A stretch of 64,000 bases of DNA from Methylibium sp. Root1272 (GTDB taxonomy: Bacteria; Pseudomonadota; Gammaproteobacteria; Burkholderiales; Burkholderiaceae_C), in contig NZ_LMDY01000001.1 of NCBI RefSeq assembly GCF_001425905.1, positions 626,890 to 690,889 on the forward strand, in the 5' to 3' direction. This document shows, in pieces, positions 48,544-59,252 of the stretch (positions are counted from its first letter, which is position 1; every line of letters starts with the position of its first letter). The position numbers and the translations under genes are program-made. Under the pieces are notes generated by a model. It was not told the DNA's origin, searched no databases, and saw nothing but the letters and a program-made list of their open reading frames with translations.

Positions 48544-50804
48544 GCTCCAGCGCCCTCCCCGGCGGCCCTGCGTCCGCGCGCGGTGCTGCGCTCGCGGGCC
48601 AGGAACACCCGGCGCGCCAGCCACGCCACGGCGAGCGCGGCCAGCGCCATCAGCACCAGCGGCCACCACTGCGGCCGGTTCCACTCGGCCTGCTTCGCGA
48701 CGCGCAGCGCCGGGTCGACCCGGTAGTAGCGCGCCATGTCGCGCACCATCACGCCGGGCTTGCCGTTGTGCACCCAGGGCTGGAAGGCGCTGGCCGAGTA
48801 CGGGAAGAAGCCGAAGGTCCAGGGCGCGTCCTCGCGCAGCAGGGCCACCATCTCGTCGATCAGCTGCTGCTTCTGCGGCCCGTCGTCGAGCAGGCGCAGG
48901 CGCTCGTAGCGCCGGTCGTACTCGGCGTTGGCGTAGTTGGCGGCGTTCTCGCCGTCGTTGCCGGCCTTGGCGTTCGGGCCGTAGAGCAGGAACAGGAAGT
49001 TCTCGGCGTCGGGGTAGTCGGCCAGCCAGCCCCACCAGAACACCTGCTGCTTCCCCTTGCGCATCTTGTCCTGGAACTGGTTGTAGTCGGTCGCGCGGAT
49101 CTCCAGCGTGACGCCGAGCTTCGCGAACTGCTTGACCATCCAGTCCATCTCGGCCTTGAGCTCGGGCGTCGGGATGCGCTGGTAGTCGTAGTTCAGCACC
49201 AGCGGGCGGCCGCTCTTCGCGTCGCGGCCGCCCGGGTAGCCGGCCTCGGCGATCAGGCGCTCGGCCTCGGCGAGCGGTCGCCGCCGGATCTCGCCGTTCA
49301 CCTGCACATGCGTGACCGGGTTGAAGCCGGCCGGCGTGCCGTGGCGCGAACCGAACATGCCGGCCGGCAGCGGGCCGTGGGCCGGCTCGCCGCCCTTGTT
49401 CGGGAACACGCGCACGTACTCCTCCCAGTCGATCGCGATCGACAGCGCCTGCCGCAGCTTGCGGTTCTTCGCCTGCTGATCCGGCGTGTCGCCCTTGCCG
49501 ATCACCGGATCGAGCCAGTTGAAGCCGACATACCAGTTCGACACGTCGACCGCGCGCGGAAAGCGAAAGCCGCGCTCGGCGAACAGCCGCCGCGTCGCCT
49601 CGGAGTCGTCGGCATCGGCATAGAACTCGATGCCCCATTCGGGCCGCTCGATCTCGGGCACGTCGGAATAGCCCTGGATGAACTTCGACTTGATCGGCAC
49701 CTTCTCCTTCTCGGCTCGGAACACCAGGCGGTCGACGAAGGGCATGCGCTTGCCGCAGTCGGCCAGCAGTTCGGGCGCATCGTCCGGCGCGCCGTCGCAG
49801 GGGTAGAGATCGTCCTGCCGGTAGTTCGGGTTGCGTTCCAGCACGTGGCGGCGGTCCTGCTCGTAGACCGTGGCCATGTAGGGGCCGGTGCCGACCGGCC
49901 AGGTCTCCAGGCTCATGCCCTGGCTCGCCATGCCGGGCTGGGCGTAGAAGGCATCGGCCTCCCAGGGGATGGGGGCCAGGAAGGTCATCGCCATCCAGTA
50001 CGGCCACTGCGGGTACTTGCCGAGGATGCGGATGCGCAGCAGGTGCGGGTCCGGCGCCTCGGCCCCGACCAGCGGGAACTTGCGCAGGTCGAGGAAGGGC
50101 TTGTCGAGCGCCGATGCGGGCAGGCCGGCGAGCAGCTTGCGGTCGGCCTCGTGCAGCAGCGCGCCGTAGTCCTTGAGCCCGAGCACGTAGGCCGAGAACA
50201 CCGAGAACACCGGCGCCTGCACCCGCGTGCTGGCGTGGCGCTTGATGGCGTAGACGAAGTCCTCGGCCACCAGCTCGCGCGTGCCCTGCTGCTCGAAGTC
50301 CAGCGGCGAATGGCGGTCGCCGAGCTCGGCGCGGGTCAGCGCGTGATCGGTGTGGTATCGGTAGCGGCCCTGCCCATCCTTCGCGAAGGCCGGGTGCGGC
50401 GCGTAGCGCACGCCGGGCTTGAGCGGCACCTCGTAGACGCTCAGCGCGACCTGCTCGCCCGGCGCGTCGTCGGGCAGCGGCCGGCCGGCCTTGTCGAAGT
50501 ATTTCGGGGCGACGATGGCTGCCGCGACCTTGGGCACCAGTTGGTAGGGTCGCTTCAGGTAGTGGTAGCCGTAGAGCGGCTCGTAGACCTGGTAGGTGAT
50601 CTTGGTCTCGTCGTTCGAGTACGACGCGGTCGGGTCCAGGTGGCGTGGCGACTTCTCCTGGAAGCCGGTGAACAGCGTGTTGGTGGCCGCCTCGCCGGCC
50701 GGCAGCGGGCTGTTGTTGCAGCCGGCGACGAGGGCCACGCCGCACAGCAGCAGCGCCAGTCGCCTGGACAGCGCGGGGAGGAAGCGACTCGACGTCGGCG
50801 ACAC
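48540..50804 (-). CDS. extracellular solute-binding lipoprotein of the peptide-type ABC importer
   Basis: A 754-residue family 5 binding protein, longer than the usual 500-600. The signal has a lipobox LVAGC near residue 28, so it is anchored to a membrane. TASYSNDETKITYQVYEPLYGYH opens the mature domain, LKPGVRYAPHPAF is the typical family-5 block, and a late hydrophobic helix with a basic tail (WPLVLMALAALAVAWLARRVF) suggests a C-terminal membrane anchor as well, which is unusual. The start is GTG at 50804: no ATG lies in this frame before the signal peptide, and the ldcA stop is upstream at 50873. The ligand is likely a peptide or related large molecule. Confidence 0.85.
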   Translation of the reverse strand: MSPTSSRFLPALSRRLALLLCGVALVAGCNNSPLPAGEAATNTLFTGFQEKSPRHLDPTASYSNDETKITYQVYEPLYGYHYLKRPYQLVPKVAAAIVAPKYFDKAGRPLPDDAPGEQVALSVYEVPLKPGVRYAPHPAFAKDGQGRYRYHTDHALTRAELGDRHSPLDFEQQGTRELVAEDFVYAIKRHASTRVQAPVFSVFSAYVLGLKDYGALLHEADRKLLAGLPASALDKPFLDLRKFPLVGAEAPDPHLLRIRILGKYPQWPYWMAMTFLAPIPWEADAFYAQPGMASQGMSLETWPVGTGPYMATVYEQDRRHVLERNPNYRQDDLYPCDGAPDDAPELLADCGKRMPFVDRLVFRAEKEKVPIKSKFIQGYSDVPEIERPEWGIEFYADADDSEATRRLFAERGFRFPRAVDVSNWYVGFNWLDPVIGKGDTPDQQAKNRKLRQALSIAIDWEEYVRVFPNKGGEPAHGPLPAGMFGSRHGTPAGFNPVTHVQVNGEIRRRPLAEAERLIAEAGYPGGRDAKSGRPLVLNYDYQRIPTPELKAEMDWMVKQFAKLGVTLEIRATDYNQFQDKMRKGKQQVFWWGWLADYPDAENFLFLLYGPNAKAGNDGENAANYANAEYDRRYERLRLLDDGPQKQQLIDEMVALLREDAPWTFGFFPYSASAFQPWVHNGKPGVMVRDMARYYRVDPALRVAKQAEWNRPQWWPLVLMALAALAVAWLARRVFLARERSTARGRRAAGEGAGA

Positions 50805-50872
50805 GGTGGGCGGCGGATCAGGCTCGGAGCGGAGGCGGCAGGCCCGATGGTAGCGAGCCGCTCGTCCGGCGC

Positions 50873-51843
50873 TCAGGCCCAGCCGATCATCGCGTCGCGC
50901 CCTTCGACGACCAGCGTGGCCCGGCGCCCGACCGGCAGGCAGACCTTGGTCGGCACGTGGCCGAACGGCAGCCCGGTCAGGATCGGTGTGCGCGTCGTGC
51001 CGCGCAGGTGCTCGACGGCGCTCCTGAGCGTGTAGCCGCGGTCCAGCGGCGACTTGCGGTAGTCGGTGAAGCCGCCCAGCACCACCGCCTTCTGCGCATC
51101 CAGCACGCCGGCCTGCTGCAGTTGCAGCAGACTGCGCTCGATGCGGTAGGGATGCTCGTTCACGTCTTCGAGGAACAGGATGCCGCCCTTGATGCGCGGC
51201 CAGTGCGGCGTGCCCAGCAGCGACAGCAGCACGCACAGGTTGCCACCCCACAGCGTGCCGCGCGCCTGCAGGCCGTCGAAGCCGGCCTCGGTGCGGAAAC
51301 CGATGGCCTCGAGTTCGCCGCGCATCGCCTCGGCGAAGCAGGCCTCGGTGATGTCGTCGACACCGCCCTGCTCCGGCGTGCGGCCGAAGTCGTCGCAGGC
51401 CAGCGGTCCGGCCCAGGTGGGCCGTTGCGTGTGGGCCAGCACCGCGAGCTGGAAGGCGGTCTGGTCGCTGTAGCCGACCCAGCGCTTGCCGGCGTCGATG
51501 GACTGCGCGATCAGCGGGTAGTCGATGCGGTCGAGCAGGCGCGTGAGGCCGTAGCCGCCGCGCGAGGCCAGCGCGATGTCGCGGCCGTCGCGCGCCACGC
51601 GGTGCAGCGCCGCGAGGCGCGTTTCGTCATTGCCGGCGAAGCGCTGCGAGCGGGCGCGCGCCGAGTCGTCGACGTGGGCGTCGAATCCGAGCCGGCGCAG
51701 GTGGCGCTGCGCGCGGGTCAGCGCCGCGCCCTGGCTCACCACGCCCGAGGGCGAGTGGATCGTCAGGCTGCGTGCCGGGGCGTCGTGGTCGTGGTCATGG
51801 TCGTGGTGGTGACCATCGTGGTCGTGCGAGTGGGTGGGCTGCA

Positions 51844-51844
<1 letters not shown>
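50873..51844 (-). CDS. ldcA: LD-carboxypeptidase (S66) with His/Asp-rich N-terminus
   Basis: A 323-residue S66 peptidase that trims the terminal D-alanine of murein tetrapeptide during cell wall recycling. The nucleophile is Ser126 in GYSDQT. The conserved GGYGLTRLLDRIDY precedes it, GPLACDDFGR and GILFLEDVNEHPYRIER hold the Glu, and GLPFGHVPTKVCLPVG the His. No signal peptide is present, consistent with the cytosolic LdcA. Residues 5-21 are almost purely His and Asp (such as HDHDGHHHDHDHDHD), an atypical tail that could bind metal. The ATG at 51844 overlaps the tadA stop (TGATG). Confidence 0.92.
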
Positions 51845-52723
<879 letters not shown>

Positions 52724-52765
52724 GCGCCGCTCCTTTTGCGTCTCTGCCGTGGCCCGGATCGCCGT

Positions 52766-53749
<984 letters not shown>

Positions 53750-53878
53750 CGGGTCTCCTTGCACGATGAGCTGGGTGGCCGGCACACCTGAGGCCGGCCC
53801 GAACCGCATTGTGCTGCGGGCGGCAGCGCCACGGCGCTGCACCTGCGCACGCAGCTCGCAAGCGCGAGATTCAGCGCG

Positions 53879-55021
53879 TCAGGTCACAGGCTGCGCCACG
53901 CCGGCCTCGTCGGCCAGCGGCCTGGGTTGCTTGCGCTGCAGCCACAGGTAAAGACCGCTGCCGAGCACGATGATGGTGGCGATGTCCAGCAGCGCCCACA
54001 GGATCTTCATCGGCATGCCCGCGTAGTCGCCGAAGTGCAGGGGCTGGGACACCAGCAACGCGGTCAGGTACCACGGCAGCTTCGGCGCCGCCGTGACGTC
54101 GGTGGTCCTCGCGTCGACGAGCACCGGTTGCAGCAGCTTGGACGTGAGCGGTTCGCCCCCTCGCAGGAAGAAGGTGGTGTGATGCGGGCTCGAGAACGCC
54201 GTGCCCGGGAAGGCGATGAACGACAGCTTGCGGCCCGGCGCCTGAGCCAGCGCGCTGTCCAGCGAGCGCTGGACCGAGCCGCGCTCGCCCTCGGGCACGG
54301 GCAGTTGGCCCTTGTAGGGCTCGAGCAGCGCGCTGAGCTGGTCGTACTGCCAGTACTTGATCAGCAGATCCGCCCAGGTGTTGATCATTCCGGTGGCCCC
54401 GACGACGAAGGCCCAGACCAGCGTGACGACCCCCAGCAGGTTGTGCAGGTCCAGCCACTTGACGCGCGTCGAGCGCTCGCGCCGCACCTCGCCGAAGCGC
54501 AGCTTGCGCATGAAGGGCGCGTACAGCACCACGCCGCTGACGATCGCCACGAGCAGCAGCAGGCCCATGAAACCGAGGAACAGCGTCCCGGGCAGGCCGG
54601 CGAACAGGTCGACGTGCAGCTTGAACATCACGTGCATGAAGCCCTCGTCGAACTTCGGCTCGGCCAGCACCGCGGCCGTGCGCGCATCGACCACCACCGA
54701 CTTGAAGTCCTCCGTCGGCGCCGGCGTGGGCGTGAGCGTGACGAACCACAGGTCGGTGCTGTCCTCGGGCTGCGACGCGAACTGGACCACGCGCTCCGGA
54801 TGGCGCGCACGCGCGACCTCCAGCACCCGGTCCAGACTGGCGTAGGGCGTGCCGGCCGGCATCGGCGGCGCCTCGACCTCGGTGCCCAGCAGGTGACCGA
54901 TCTCGTGATGGAAGATCAGCGGCAGGCCGGTAAGGCACAGCAGCAGCATGAACACCGTACAGACCAGGCTGCTCCACTTGTGCAGCCAGGTCCAGGACCT
55001 GATGGCGCGTGCACTCAGCAT
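53879..55021 (-). CDS. PepSY-domain membrane protein (iron-uptake associated)
   Basis: A 380-residue inner membrane protein with four helices and PepSY-like extracytoplasmic domains. RSWTWLHKWSSLVCTVFMLLLCLTGLPLIF is the family N-terminus (split: WLHKWSSLVCTVF). VKWLDLHNLLGVVTLVWAF and the late DIATIIVLGSGLYLWLQRKQ are the other conserved helices, with intramembrane His that may bind heme. Relatives sit next to siderophore receptors and are thought to reduce ferric siderophores. Its start at 55021 lies 14 bp after the receptor stop, so it belongs to that operon. Confidence 0.9.
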   Translation of the reverse strand: MLSARAIRSWTWLHKWSSLVCTVFMLLLCLTGLPLIFHHEIGHLLGTEVEAPPMPAGTPYASLDRVLEVARARHPERVVQFASQPEDSTDLWFVTLTPTPAPTEDFKSVVVDARTAAVLAEPKFDEGFMHVMFKLHVDLFAGLPGTLFLGFMGLLLLVAIVSGVVLYAPFMRKLRFGEVRRERSTRVKWLDLHNLLGVVTLVWAFVVGATGMINTWADLLIKYWQYDQLSALLEPYKGQLPVPEGERGSVQRSLDSALAQAPGRKLSFIAFPGTAFSSPHHTTFFLRGGEPLTSKLLQPVLVDARTTDVTAAPKLPWYLTALLVSQPLHFGDYAGMPMKILWALLDIATIIVLGSGLYLWLQRKQPRPLADEAGVAQPVT

Positions 55022-55035
55022 GCGGCGGCCGCGCC

Positions 55036-57255
55036 TCAGAAGTCGACGCTGGCGCTCAGCACGAAGGTGCGGGGCGCGCCGATGTTCAGGTAGCCGGCAT
55101 CCGGATAACCGCCGACCGAAGCCCAATAGTCACGGTCGGTCAGGTTGTCGATGCGCGCACGCAGCGTCACCAGACGGTCCTGCACATCCAACAGGTAGCG
55201 CGCCCCCACGTCCACCCGGGTCCAGCCGGGCACGCGCAGCGTGTTGGCGCTGTCGGCGTAGACAGAACCGGTACGGACCACGCGGGCGTCGAGCGCAAAG
55301 CCCTGCACACCGGTCACGTCCCACTCGACGCCGAGATTGGCCTGCGTGCGGGGAATGCCCAGCGTGCGCTTGCCTTCGGTGGCCGCGCTGCCGGTTTCCT
55401 TCTGCTCGGCATCGAGCCAGGTCAGGCCGCCCAGCACGCGCAGGCCGCGCGCGGCCTCGCCGTAGGCGGTCAGCTCGACGCCCCGGTGGCGATCCTCGCC
55501 ACCCGCGGTGAACGTGGTCCCGGGGGCGCCGCCCACCGCGCGCGGCTTGTCGGTGCTGAAGAGGGCCGCCCCCAGGCCCAGGCGGTCGGCCTCGTACTTC
55601 GCGCCGATCTCCTTCTGCTTGGAGACATAGGGCGCCAGCATCGCGTTCGGATTGTTGGCCATGGCCGGCGCGGTGTCGCCCTTGCTCAGGCCTTCGATGT
55701 AGTTGGCGTAGAGCGACAACTGCTTCGTCGCCTTGTAGACCGCGCCGACCAGCGGGCTGACGCGGCTGTCGTCGTAGACCGGTGCGGCAACGCCGGTGGT
55801 GTAGGCGTAGTTCTCGATGCGCAGGTTCTGATGGCGGGCACCCAGTGTCAGCAGAAAGCGATCGCCCAAAAGCGACAAGGTGTCGCCGAGCGCCAGGCTG
55901 GTGAGGCGGGTGCGCGCCGTCAGCGCCGGCGAGGCCAGATCGTTGCCGCCGCCGGCGCCGCCGCTGAATGCCGGCTCGGGCGACCGCACCGGACGATAGA
56001 GGTTGGTGGCCTGCTGATTGCCGAAGTCGAACAGATAGGCGTTCTTCGTTTCCAACCTGAAGTAGGACGCCGAGACGACCCACTCGTGACCCACGCTGCC
56101 CGTCCTGAGCTTGCCGCGCAGCCCCAGCTCACCGGTGTCGACGCGGTCTTCGCGGGTGTTGTCGAAGCGATAGGTGTAGCCGTCGCCGCTGACCGGGTCG
56201 AGCAGTGTGAAGTTCGCCAGCGAATTGGCCTCGTCGCTGCGACGCAAGCCGTAGGCCGCCCAGGCCGTGACGTCGGCGCCGAGGTCGACTTCGCCGCGCA
56301 AGGTGCCGAACACGTCTTTCTCGTTCGAGTACGACCACGGTTGCGACGCGTTCGTCTCGTTGTCCGGCACGGCCGGCATCGCCGTCACCGGCGTCAGGAA
56401 ATCGCCCAGCGTCACGCTGCTGCGGGTGCGCTTCAGACGGTTGTCCTGGAAGCCGATGTCGCCGGAGAGCCGCACGTCGCGGCTGCGCCAGTCGGCGCCC
56501 AGCGAGACGAGGCCGAGACGGGCCTTTTCCTCGTCGACCGCGGTATCCCCATCGCGGTAGGCGGCGTTCAGGCGCAAGCCGGTGCTCTGGTCCGGACCGA
56601 AGCGACGGGAGATATCCACGGCCGCGCTGCCCTGCGGCCCGCTGGCCGCGCCGACCGTCACGCGGTTCAGGTCTTCGTTGGAGGCGCGCTTGGGCAGCAG
56701 GTTGATGCTGCCGCCGAGACCACCACCCGACGGCGTGGCGCCGGACAGGAAGGCGGACGCGCCACGCAACACTTCCACGCGCTCGAACAATTCCGTCGCG
56801 ATGTACTGCCGCGGCAGCAGGTTGTACAGGCCGTTGTAGGCCACGTCGTCGGAGCTGAGGATGAAGCCGCGGATGAAGTACGACTCCTGGAAGTTGCCGA
56901 AGCCGCGCGCCACGCGCACGCTCGGGTCGTTCTGCAATACATCACCGACGCTGCGCGCCTGGCGGTCCTGGATCAGCTCGTTGGTGTAGCTGGTGATGCT
57001 GAACGGCGTGTCCAGGTTGTCCTTGGTGCCGAGGATGCCGGCGCGCCCGCCGCGCGCCACCTGCCCGCCCGGAAACGCCGGAGACAGCCCTTGCGCCGAG
57101 GCGTCGGCGCTGGCCTTCACCGTGATCGGCGGCAGCGTCACGGTAGCGTTCGCGTCGGCCGGAGTCGGGGCCGGTGGCGTATCGGATTGCGCGTGCGCGA
57201 TGGGGAGCTGACAGGCCATTGCCGCAGCCAGCGCCACGGGGGCGAGTGTTCTCAT
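55036..57255 (-). CDS. TonB-dependent siderophore receptor
   Basis: A 739-residue outer membrane receptor. Residues 1-24 are a signal peptide (LAAAMACQLPIAHAQ). The plug opens with LPPITVKASAD and has TPFSITSYTNELIQDRQARSVGDVLQNDPSVRV, the siderophore-receptor plug block, then RGASAFLSGATPSGGGLGGSINLLPKRA (split here in thought, both parts typical of TIGR01783). The barrel ends LSASVDF with the terminal Phe needed for assembly. No signalling domain is present. The ATG at 57255 was chosen for the signal peptide and overlaps the stop of the small upstream protein (ATGA). Confidence 0.92.
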   Translation of the reverse strand: MRTLAPVALAAAMACQLPIAHAQSDTPPAPTPADANATVTLPPITVKASADASAQGLSPAFPGGQVARGGRAGILGTKDNLDTPFSITSYTNELIQDRQARSVGDVLQNDPSVRVARGFGNFQESYFIRGFILSSDDVAYNGLYNLLPRQYIATELFERVEVLRGASAFLSGATPSGGGLGGSINLLPKRASNEDLNRVTVGAASGPQGSAAVDISRRFGPDQSTGLRLNAAYRDGDTAVDEEKARLGLVSLGADWRSRDVRLSGDIGFQDNRLKRTRSSVTLGDFLTPVTAMPAVPDNETNASQPWSYSNEKDVFGTLRGEVDLGADVTAWAAYGLRRSDEANSLANFTLLDPVSGDGYTYRFDNTREDRVDTGELGLRGKLRTGSVGHEWVVSASYFRLETKNAYLFDFGNQQATNLYRPVRSPEPAFSGGAGGGNDLASPALTARTRLTSLALGDTLSLLGDRFLLTLGARHQNLRIENYAYTTGVAAPVYDDSRVSPLVGAVYKATKQLSLYANYIEGLSKGDTAPAMANNPNAMLAPYVSKQKEIGAKYEADRLGLGAALFSTDKPRAVGGAPGTTFTAGGEDRHRGVELTAYGEAARGLRVLGGLTWLDAEQKETGSAATEGKRTLGIPRTQANLGVEWDVTGVQGFALDARVVRTGSVYADSANTLRVPGWTRVDVGARYLLDVQDRLVTLRARIDNLTDRDYWASVGGYPDAGYLNIGAPRTFVLSASVDF

Positions 57256-57470
57256 CGTCTGTTCCTCAGGGTGTCTCGATCTCGCCCGGTTGCGGCCGGC
57301 AGAGGCCAGCGTGCGCCGTGCCAGGCCATGACCGCGACGGGTACGCCGAGCGCAAACCACGACCAGATGTCGCCCCAGGCATCCGACAACAACGCCGACA
57401 CGAGGCCGGTGGCCGTCAAGACACCCAGAACGACCGGCCAGGCCCAAAGGCGGACGGCAGATGAATCCAT
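57252..57470 (-). CDS. small membrane protein heading the iron operon
   Basis: A 72-residue protein with two hydrophobic stretches (VVLGVLTATGLVSALLS and WFALGVPVAVMAWHGARW) and a basic C-terminus. It is the first gene after a promoter carrying a Fur-box-like palindrome, and its stop overlaps the receptor start by ATGA. Proteins of this size and shape occur at the head of some siderophore receptor and PepSY operons, but the function is unknown. Confidence 0.7.
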   Translation of the reverse strand: MDSSAVRLWAWPVVLGVLTATGLVSALLSDAWGDIWSWFALGVPVAVMAWHGARWPLPAATGRDRDTLRNRR

Positions 57471-57493
57471 GGGATGGTTCGGCCAAGAATAGC

Positions 57494-57512
57494 GCGAATG
57501 ATAATAATTCGC
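57494..57512. promoter_or_regulatory. Fur box-like operator of the iron operon
   Basis: GCGAATGATAATAATTCGC is a 19-bp imperfect palindrome with arms GCGAAT and ATTCGC around an A+T core, containing the TGATAAT half-site typical of Fur operators. It lies 24-42 bases upstream of the first start codon and covers the proposed -10 box, so Fur-Fe would block transcription when iron is plentiful. Confidence 0.65.
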
Positions 57513-57528
57513 GTTATCTTATATTCAA
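57501..57528 (-). promoter_or_regulatory. sigma-70-like promoter of the iron operon
   Basis: On the minus strand TTGAAT (57528-57523) and TATTAT (57506-57501) are spaced by 16 bases, about 30 bases ahead of the start codon at 57470. The -10 box lies within the Fur-like palindrome. The region is markedly A+T rich for this genome. Confidence 0.55.
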
Positions 57529-57623
57529 TCGAGGCATCACCGCAAGTCGTTGTCAACCCCGCGCCGATCCGATCTGACGAGGCAAAGCTGCCGTGCGACG
57601 AAGCCCCCTCGCTGCAGACCGCC

Positions 57624-59228
57624 CTACTCCCACTCGATCGTCGCTGGCGGCTTGCTGCTCACGTCGTAGGTCACGCGGTTGATCCCGCGCACCTCGTTGA
57701 TGATGCGGCCCGAGGTGCGCTTCAGCAGCGCATAGGGCAGTTCGGCCCAGTCGGCGGTCATGAAGTCGCTGGTCTGCACCGCGCGCAGCGCCACCACGTA
57801 GTCGTAGGTGCGGCCGTCGCCCATCACGCCCACGCTCTTGACCGGCAGGAAGACCGCGAAGGCCTGGCTGGTGAGCTCGTACCAGGTCTTGCCGGAGGCC
57901 GGGTCGACGGTGTTGCGCAGTTCCTCGATGAAGATCGCGTCGGCGCGGCGCAGCAGGTCGGCGTAGTCCTTCTTCACCTCGCCGAGGATGCGCACGCCCA
58001 GGCCGGGGCCCGGGAAGGGGTGGCGGTAGACCATGTCGGGCGGCAGCCCGAGCGCCACGCCGAGCTCGCGCACCTCGTCCTTGAACAGGTCGCGCAGTGG
58101 CTCGAGCAGCTTCAGGCCGAGTTGCTCGGGCAAGCCGCCGACGTTGTGGTGGCTCTTGATCGTGGTGGCCTTCTTCGTCTTGGCGCCGCCCGACTCGATG
58201 ACGTCCGGGTAGATCGTGCCCTGCGCGAGGAAGGTCGCGCCGCGGTGCCCCGCGCCGCTCGCCTTGAGCTTCGCGGCCTCGGCCTTGAAGACGTCGACGA
58301 ACAGCCGGCCGATGATCTTGCGCTTGGCCTCGGGGTCGGCCTCGCCGGCGAGCTCGCGCATGAAGAGCTCGCTGGCATCGACGCGGACCACCTTCGCGTG
58401 AAGCTTGCCGGCGAACATCTCCATCACCATGTCGCCTTCGTTCAGGCGCAGCAAGCCGTGGTCGACGAAGACGCAGGTCAGCCTGTCGCCGATCGCGCGG
58501 TGGATCAGCGCCGCCGCCACGCTGGAGTCCACACCGCCGGACAGGCCGAGGATCACCTCCTCGTCTCCGACCTGCGCACGGATCGCCGCCACCGCCTCGG
58601 CGACGTGATCCTTCATCACCCAGTCGGGCTGCGCCTTCGCGATCTCGAGCACGAAGCGCTCCAGCAACGCTCGACCCTGCACCGTGTGCGTGACCTCGGG
58701 GTGGAACTGCACCGCGTAGTAGCCGCGCGATTCATCGGCCATGCCGGCGATCGGGCAGCTCGGCGTGCTGGCCATCAGCTTGAAGCCGGGCGGCAGCTTG
58801 GTGACCTTGTCGCCATGGCTCATCCAGACCTTCAGCATGCCGTGGCCTTCGGGGGTGCTGAAGTCCTCGATGCCCTGCAGCAGCCGGGTGTGGCCATGCG
58901 CCCTCACCTCGGCGTAGCCGAACTCGCGGTGCGCGCTGGCCTCGACCTCGCCGCCCTGCTGCACCACCATCGTGAACATGCCGTAGCAGATGCCGAGCAC
59001 CGGCACGCCCAGGTCCCACACCGCCTGCGGGGCGCGCAGGTCGTGCGCCTCGTAGGTGCTGGCATGGCTGCCCGACAGGATGATGCCCTTCGGTGCGAAC
59101 TCGCGGATGAACTCGTCCGACACGTCGTTCGGATGGATTTCGCAGTACACATGGGCCTCGCGCACGCGCCGTGCGATCAGCTGCGTGACCTGGGAGCCGA
59201 AGTCGAGGATGAGGATCTTGTCGTGCAT
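57624..59228 (-). CDS. guaA: GMP synthase (glutamine-hydrolysing)
   Basis: A 534-residue enzyme that aminates XMP to GMP. The N-terminal class I glutaminase (1-200) has nucleophile Cys81 in GICYGM and His/Glu in FHPEVTHT. The ATP pyrophosphatase domain has the P-loop [15 protein letters not shown], and the C-terminal dimer domain ends IEWE. The residue after GICYGM is Phe85, where most family members have Gln, and the oxyanion strand reads SGSHAST in place of the common SGGPxS. Both changes lie in the glutamine site. It is separated from guaB by an MFS gene, 24 bp upstream of guaA. Confidence 0.97.
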   Translation of the reverse strand: MHDKILILDFGSQVTQLIARRVREAHVYCEIHPNDVSDEFIREFAPKGIILSGSHASTYEAHDLRAPQAVWDLGVPVLGICYGMFTMVVQQGGEVEASAHREFGYAEVRAHGHTRLLQGIEDFSTPEGHGMLKVWMSHGDKVTKLPPGFKLMASTPSCPIAGMADESRGYYAVQFHPEVTHTVQGRALLERFVLEIAKAQPDWVMKDHVAEAVAAIRAQVGDEEVILGLSGGVDSSVAAALIHRAIGDRLTCVFVDHGLLRLNEGDMVMEMFAGKLHAKVVRVDASELFMRELAGEADPEAKRKIIGRLFVDVFKAEAAKLKASGAGHRGATFLAQGTIYPDVIESGGAKTKKATTIKSHHNVGGLPEQLGLKLLEPLRDLFKDEVRELGVALGLPPDMVYRHPFPGPGLGVRILGEVKKDYADLLRRADAIFIEELRNTVDPASGKTWYELTSQAFAVFLPVKSVGVMGDGRTYDYVVALRAVQTSDFMTADWAELPYALLKRTSGRIINEVRGINRVTYDVSSKPPATIEWE

Positions 59229-59252
59229 GGTGGAAGGCTCGAGACGGTTCGA

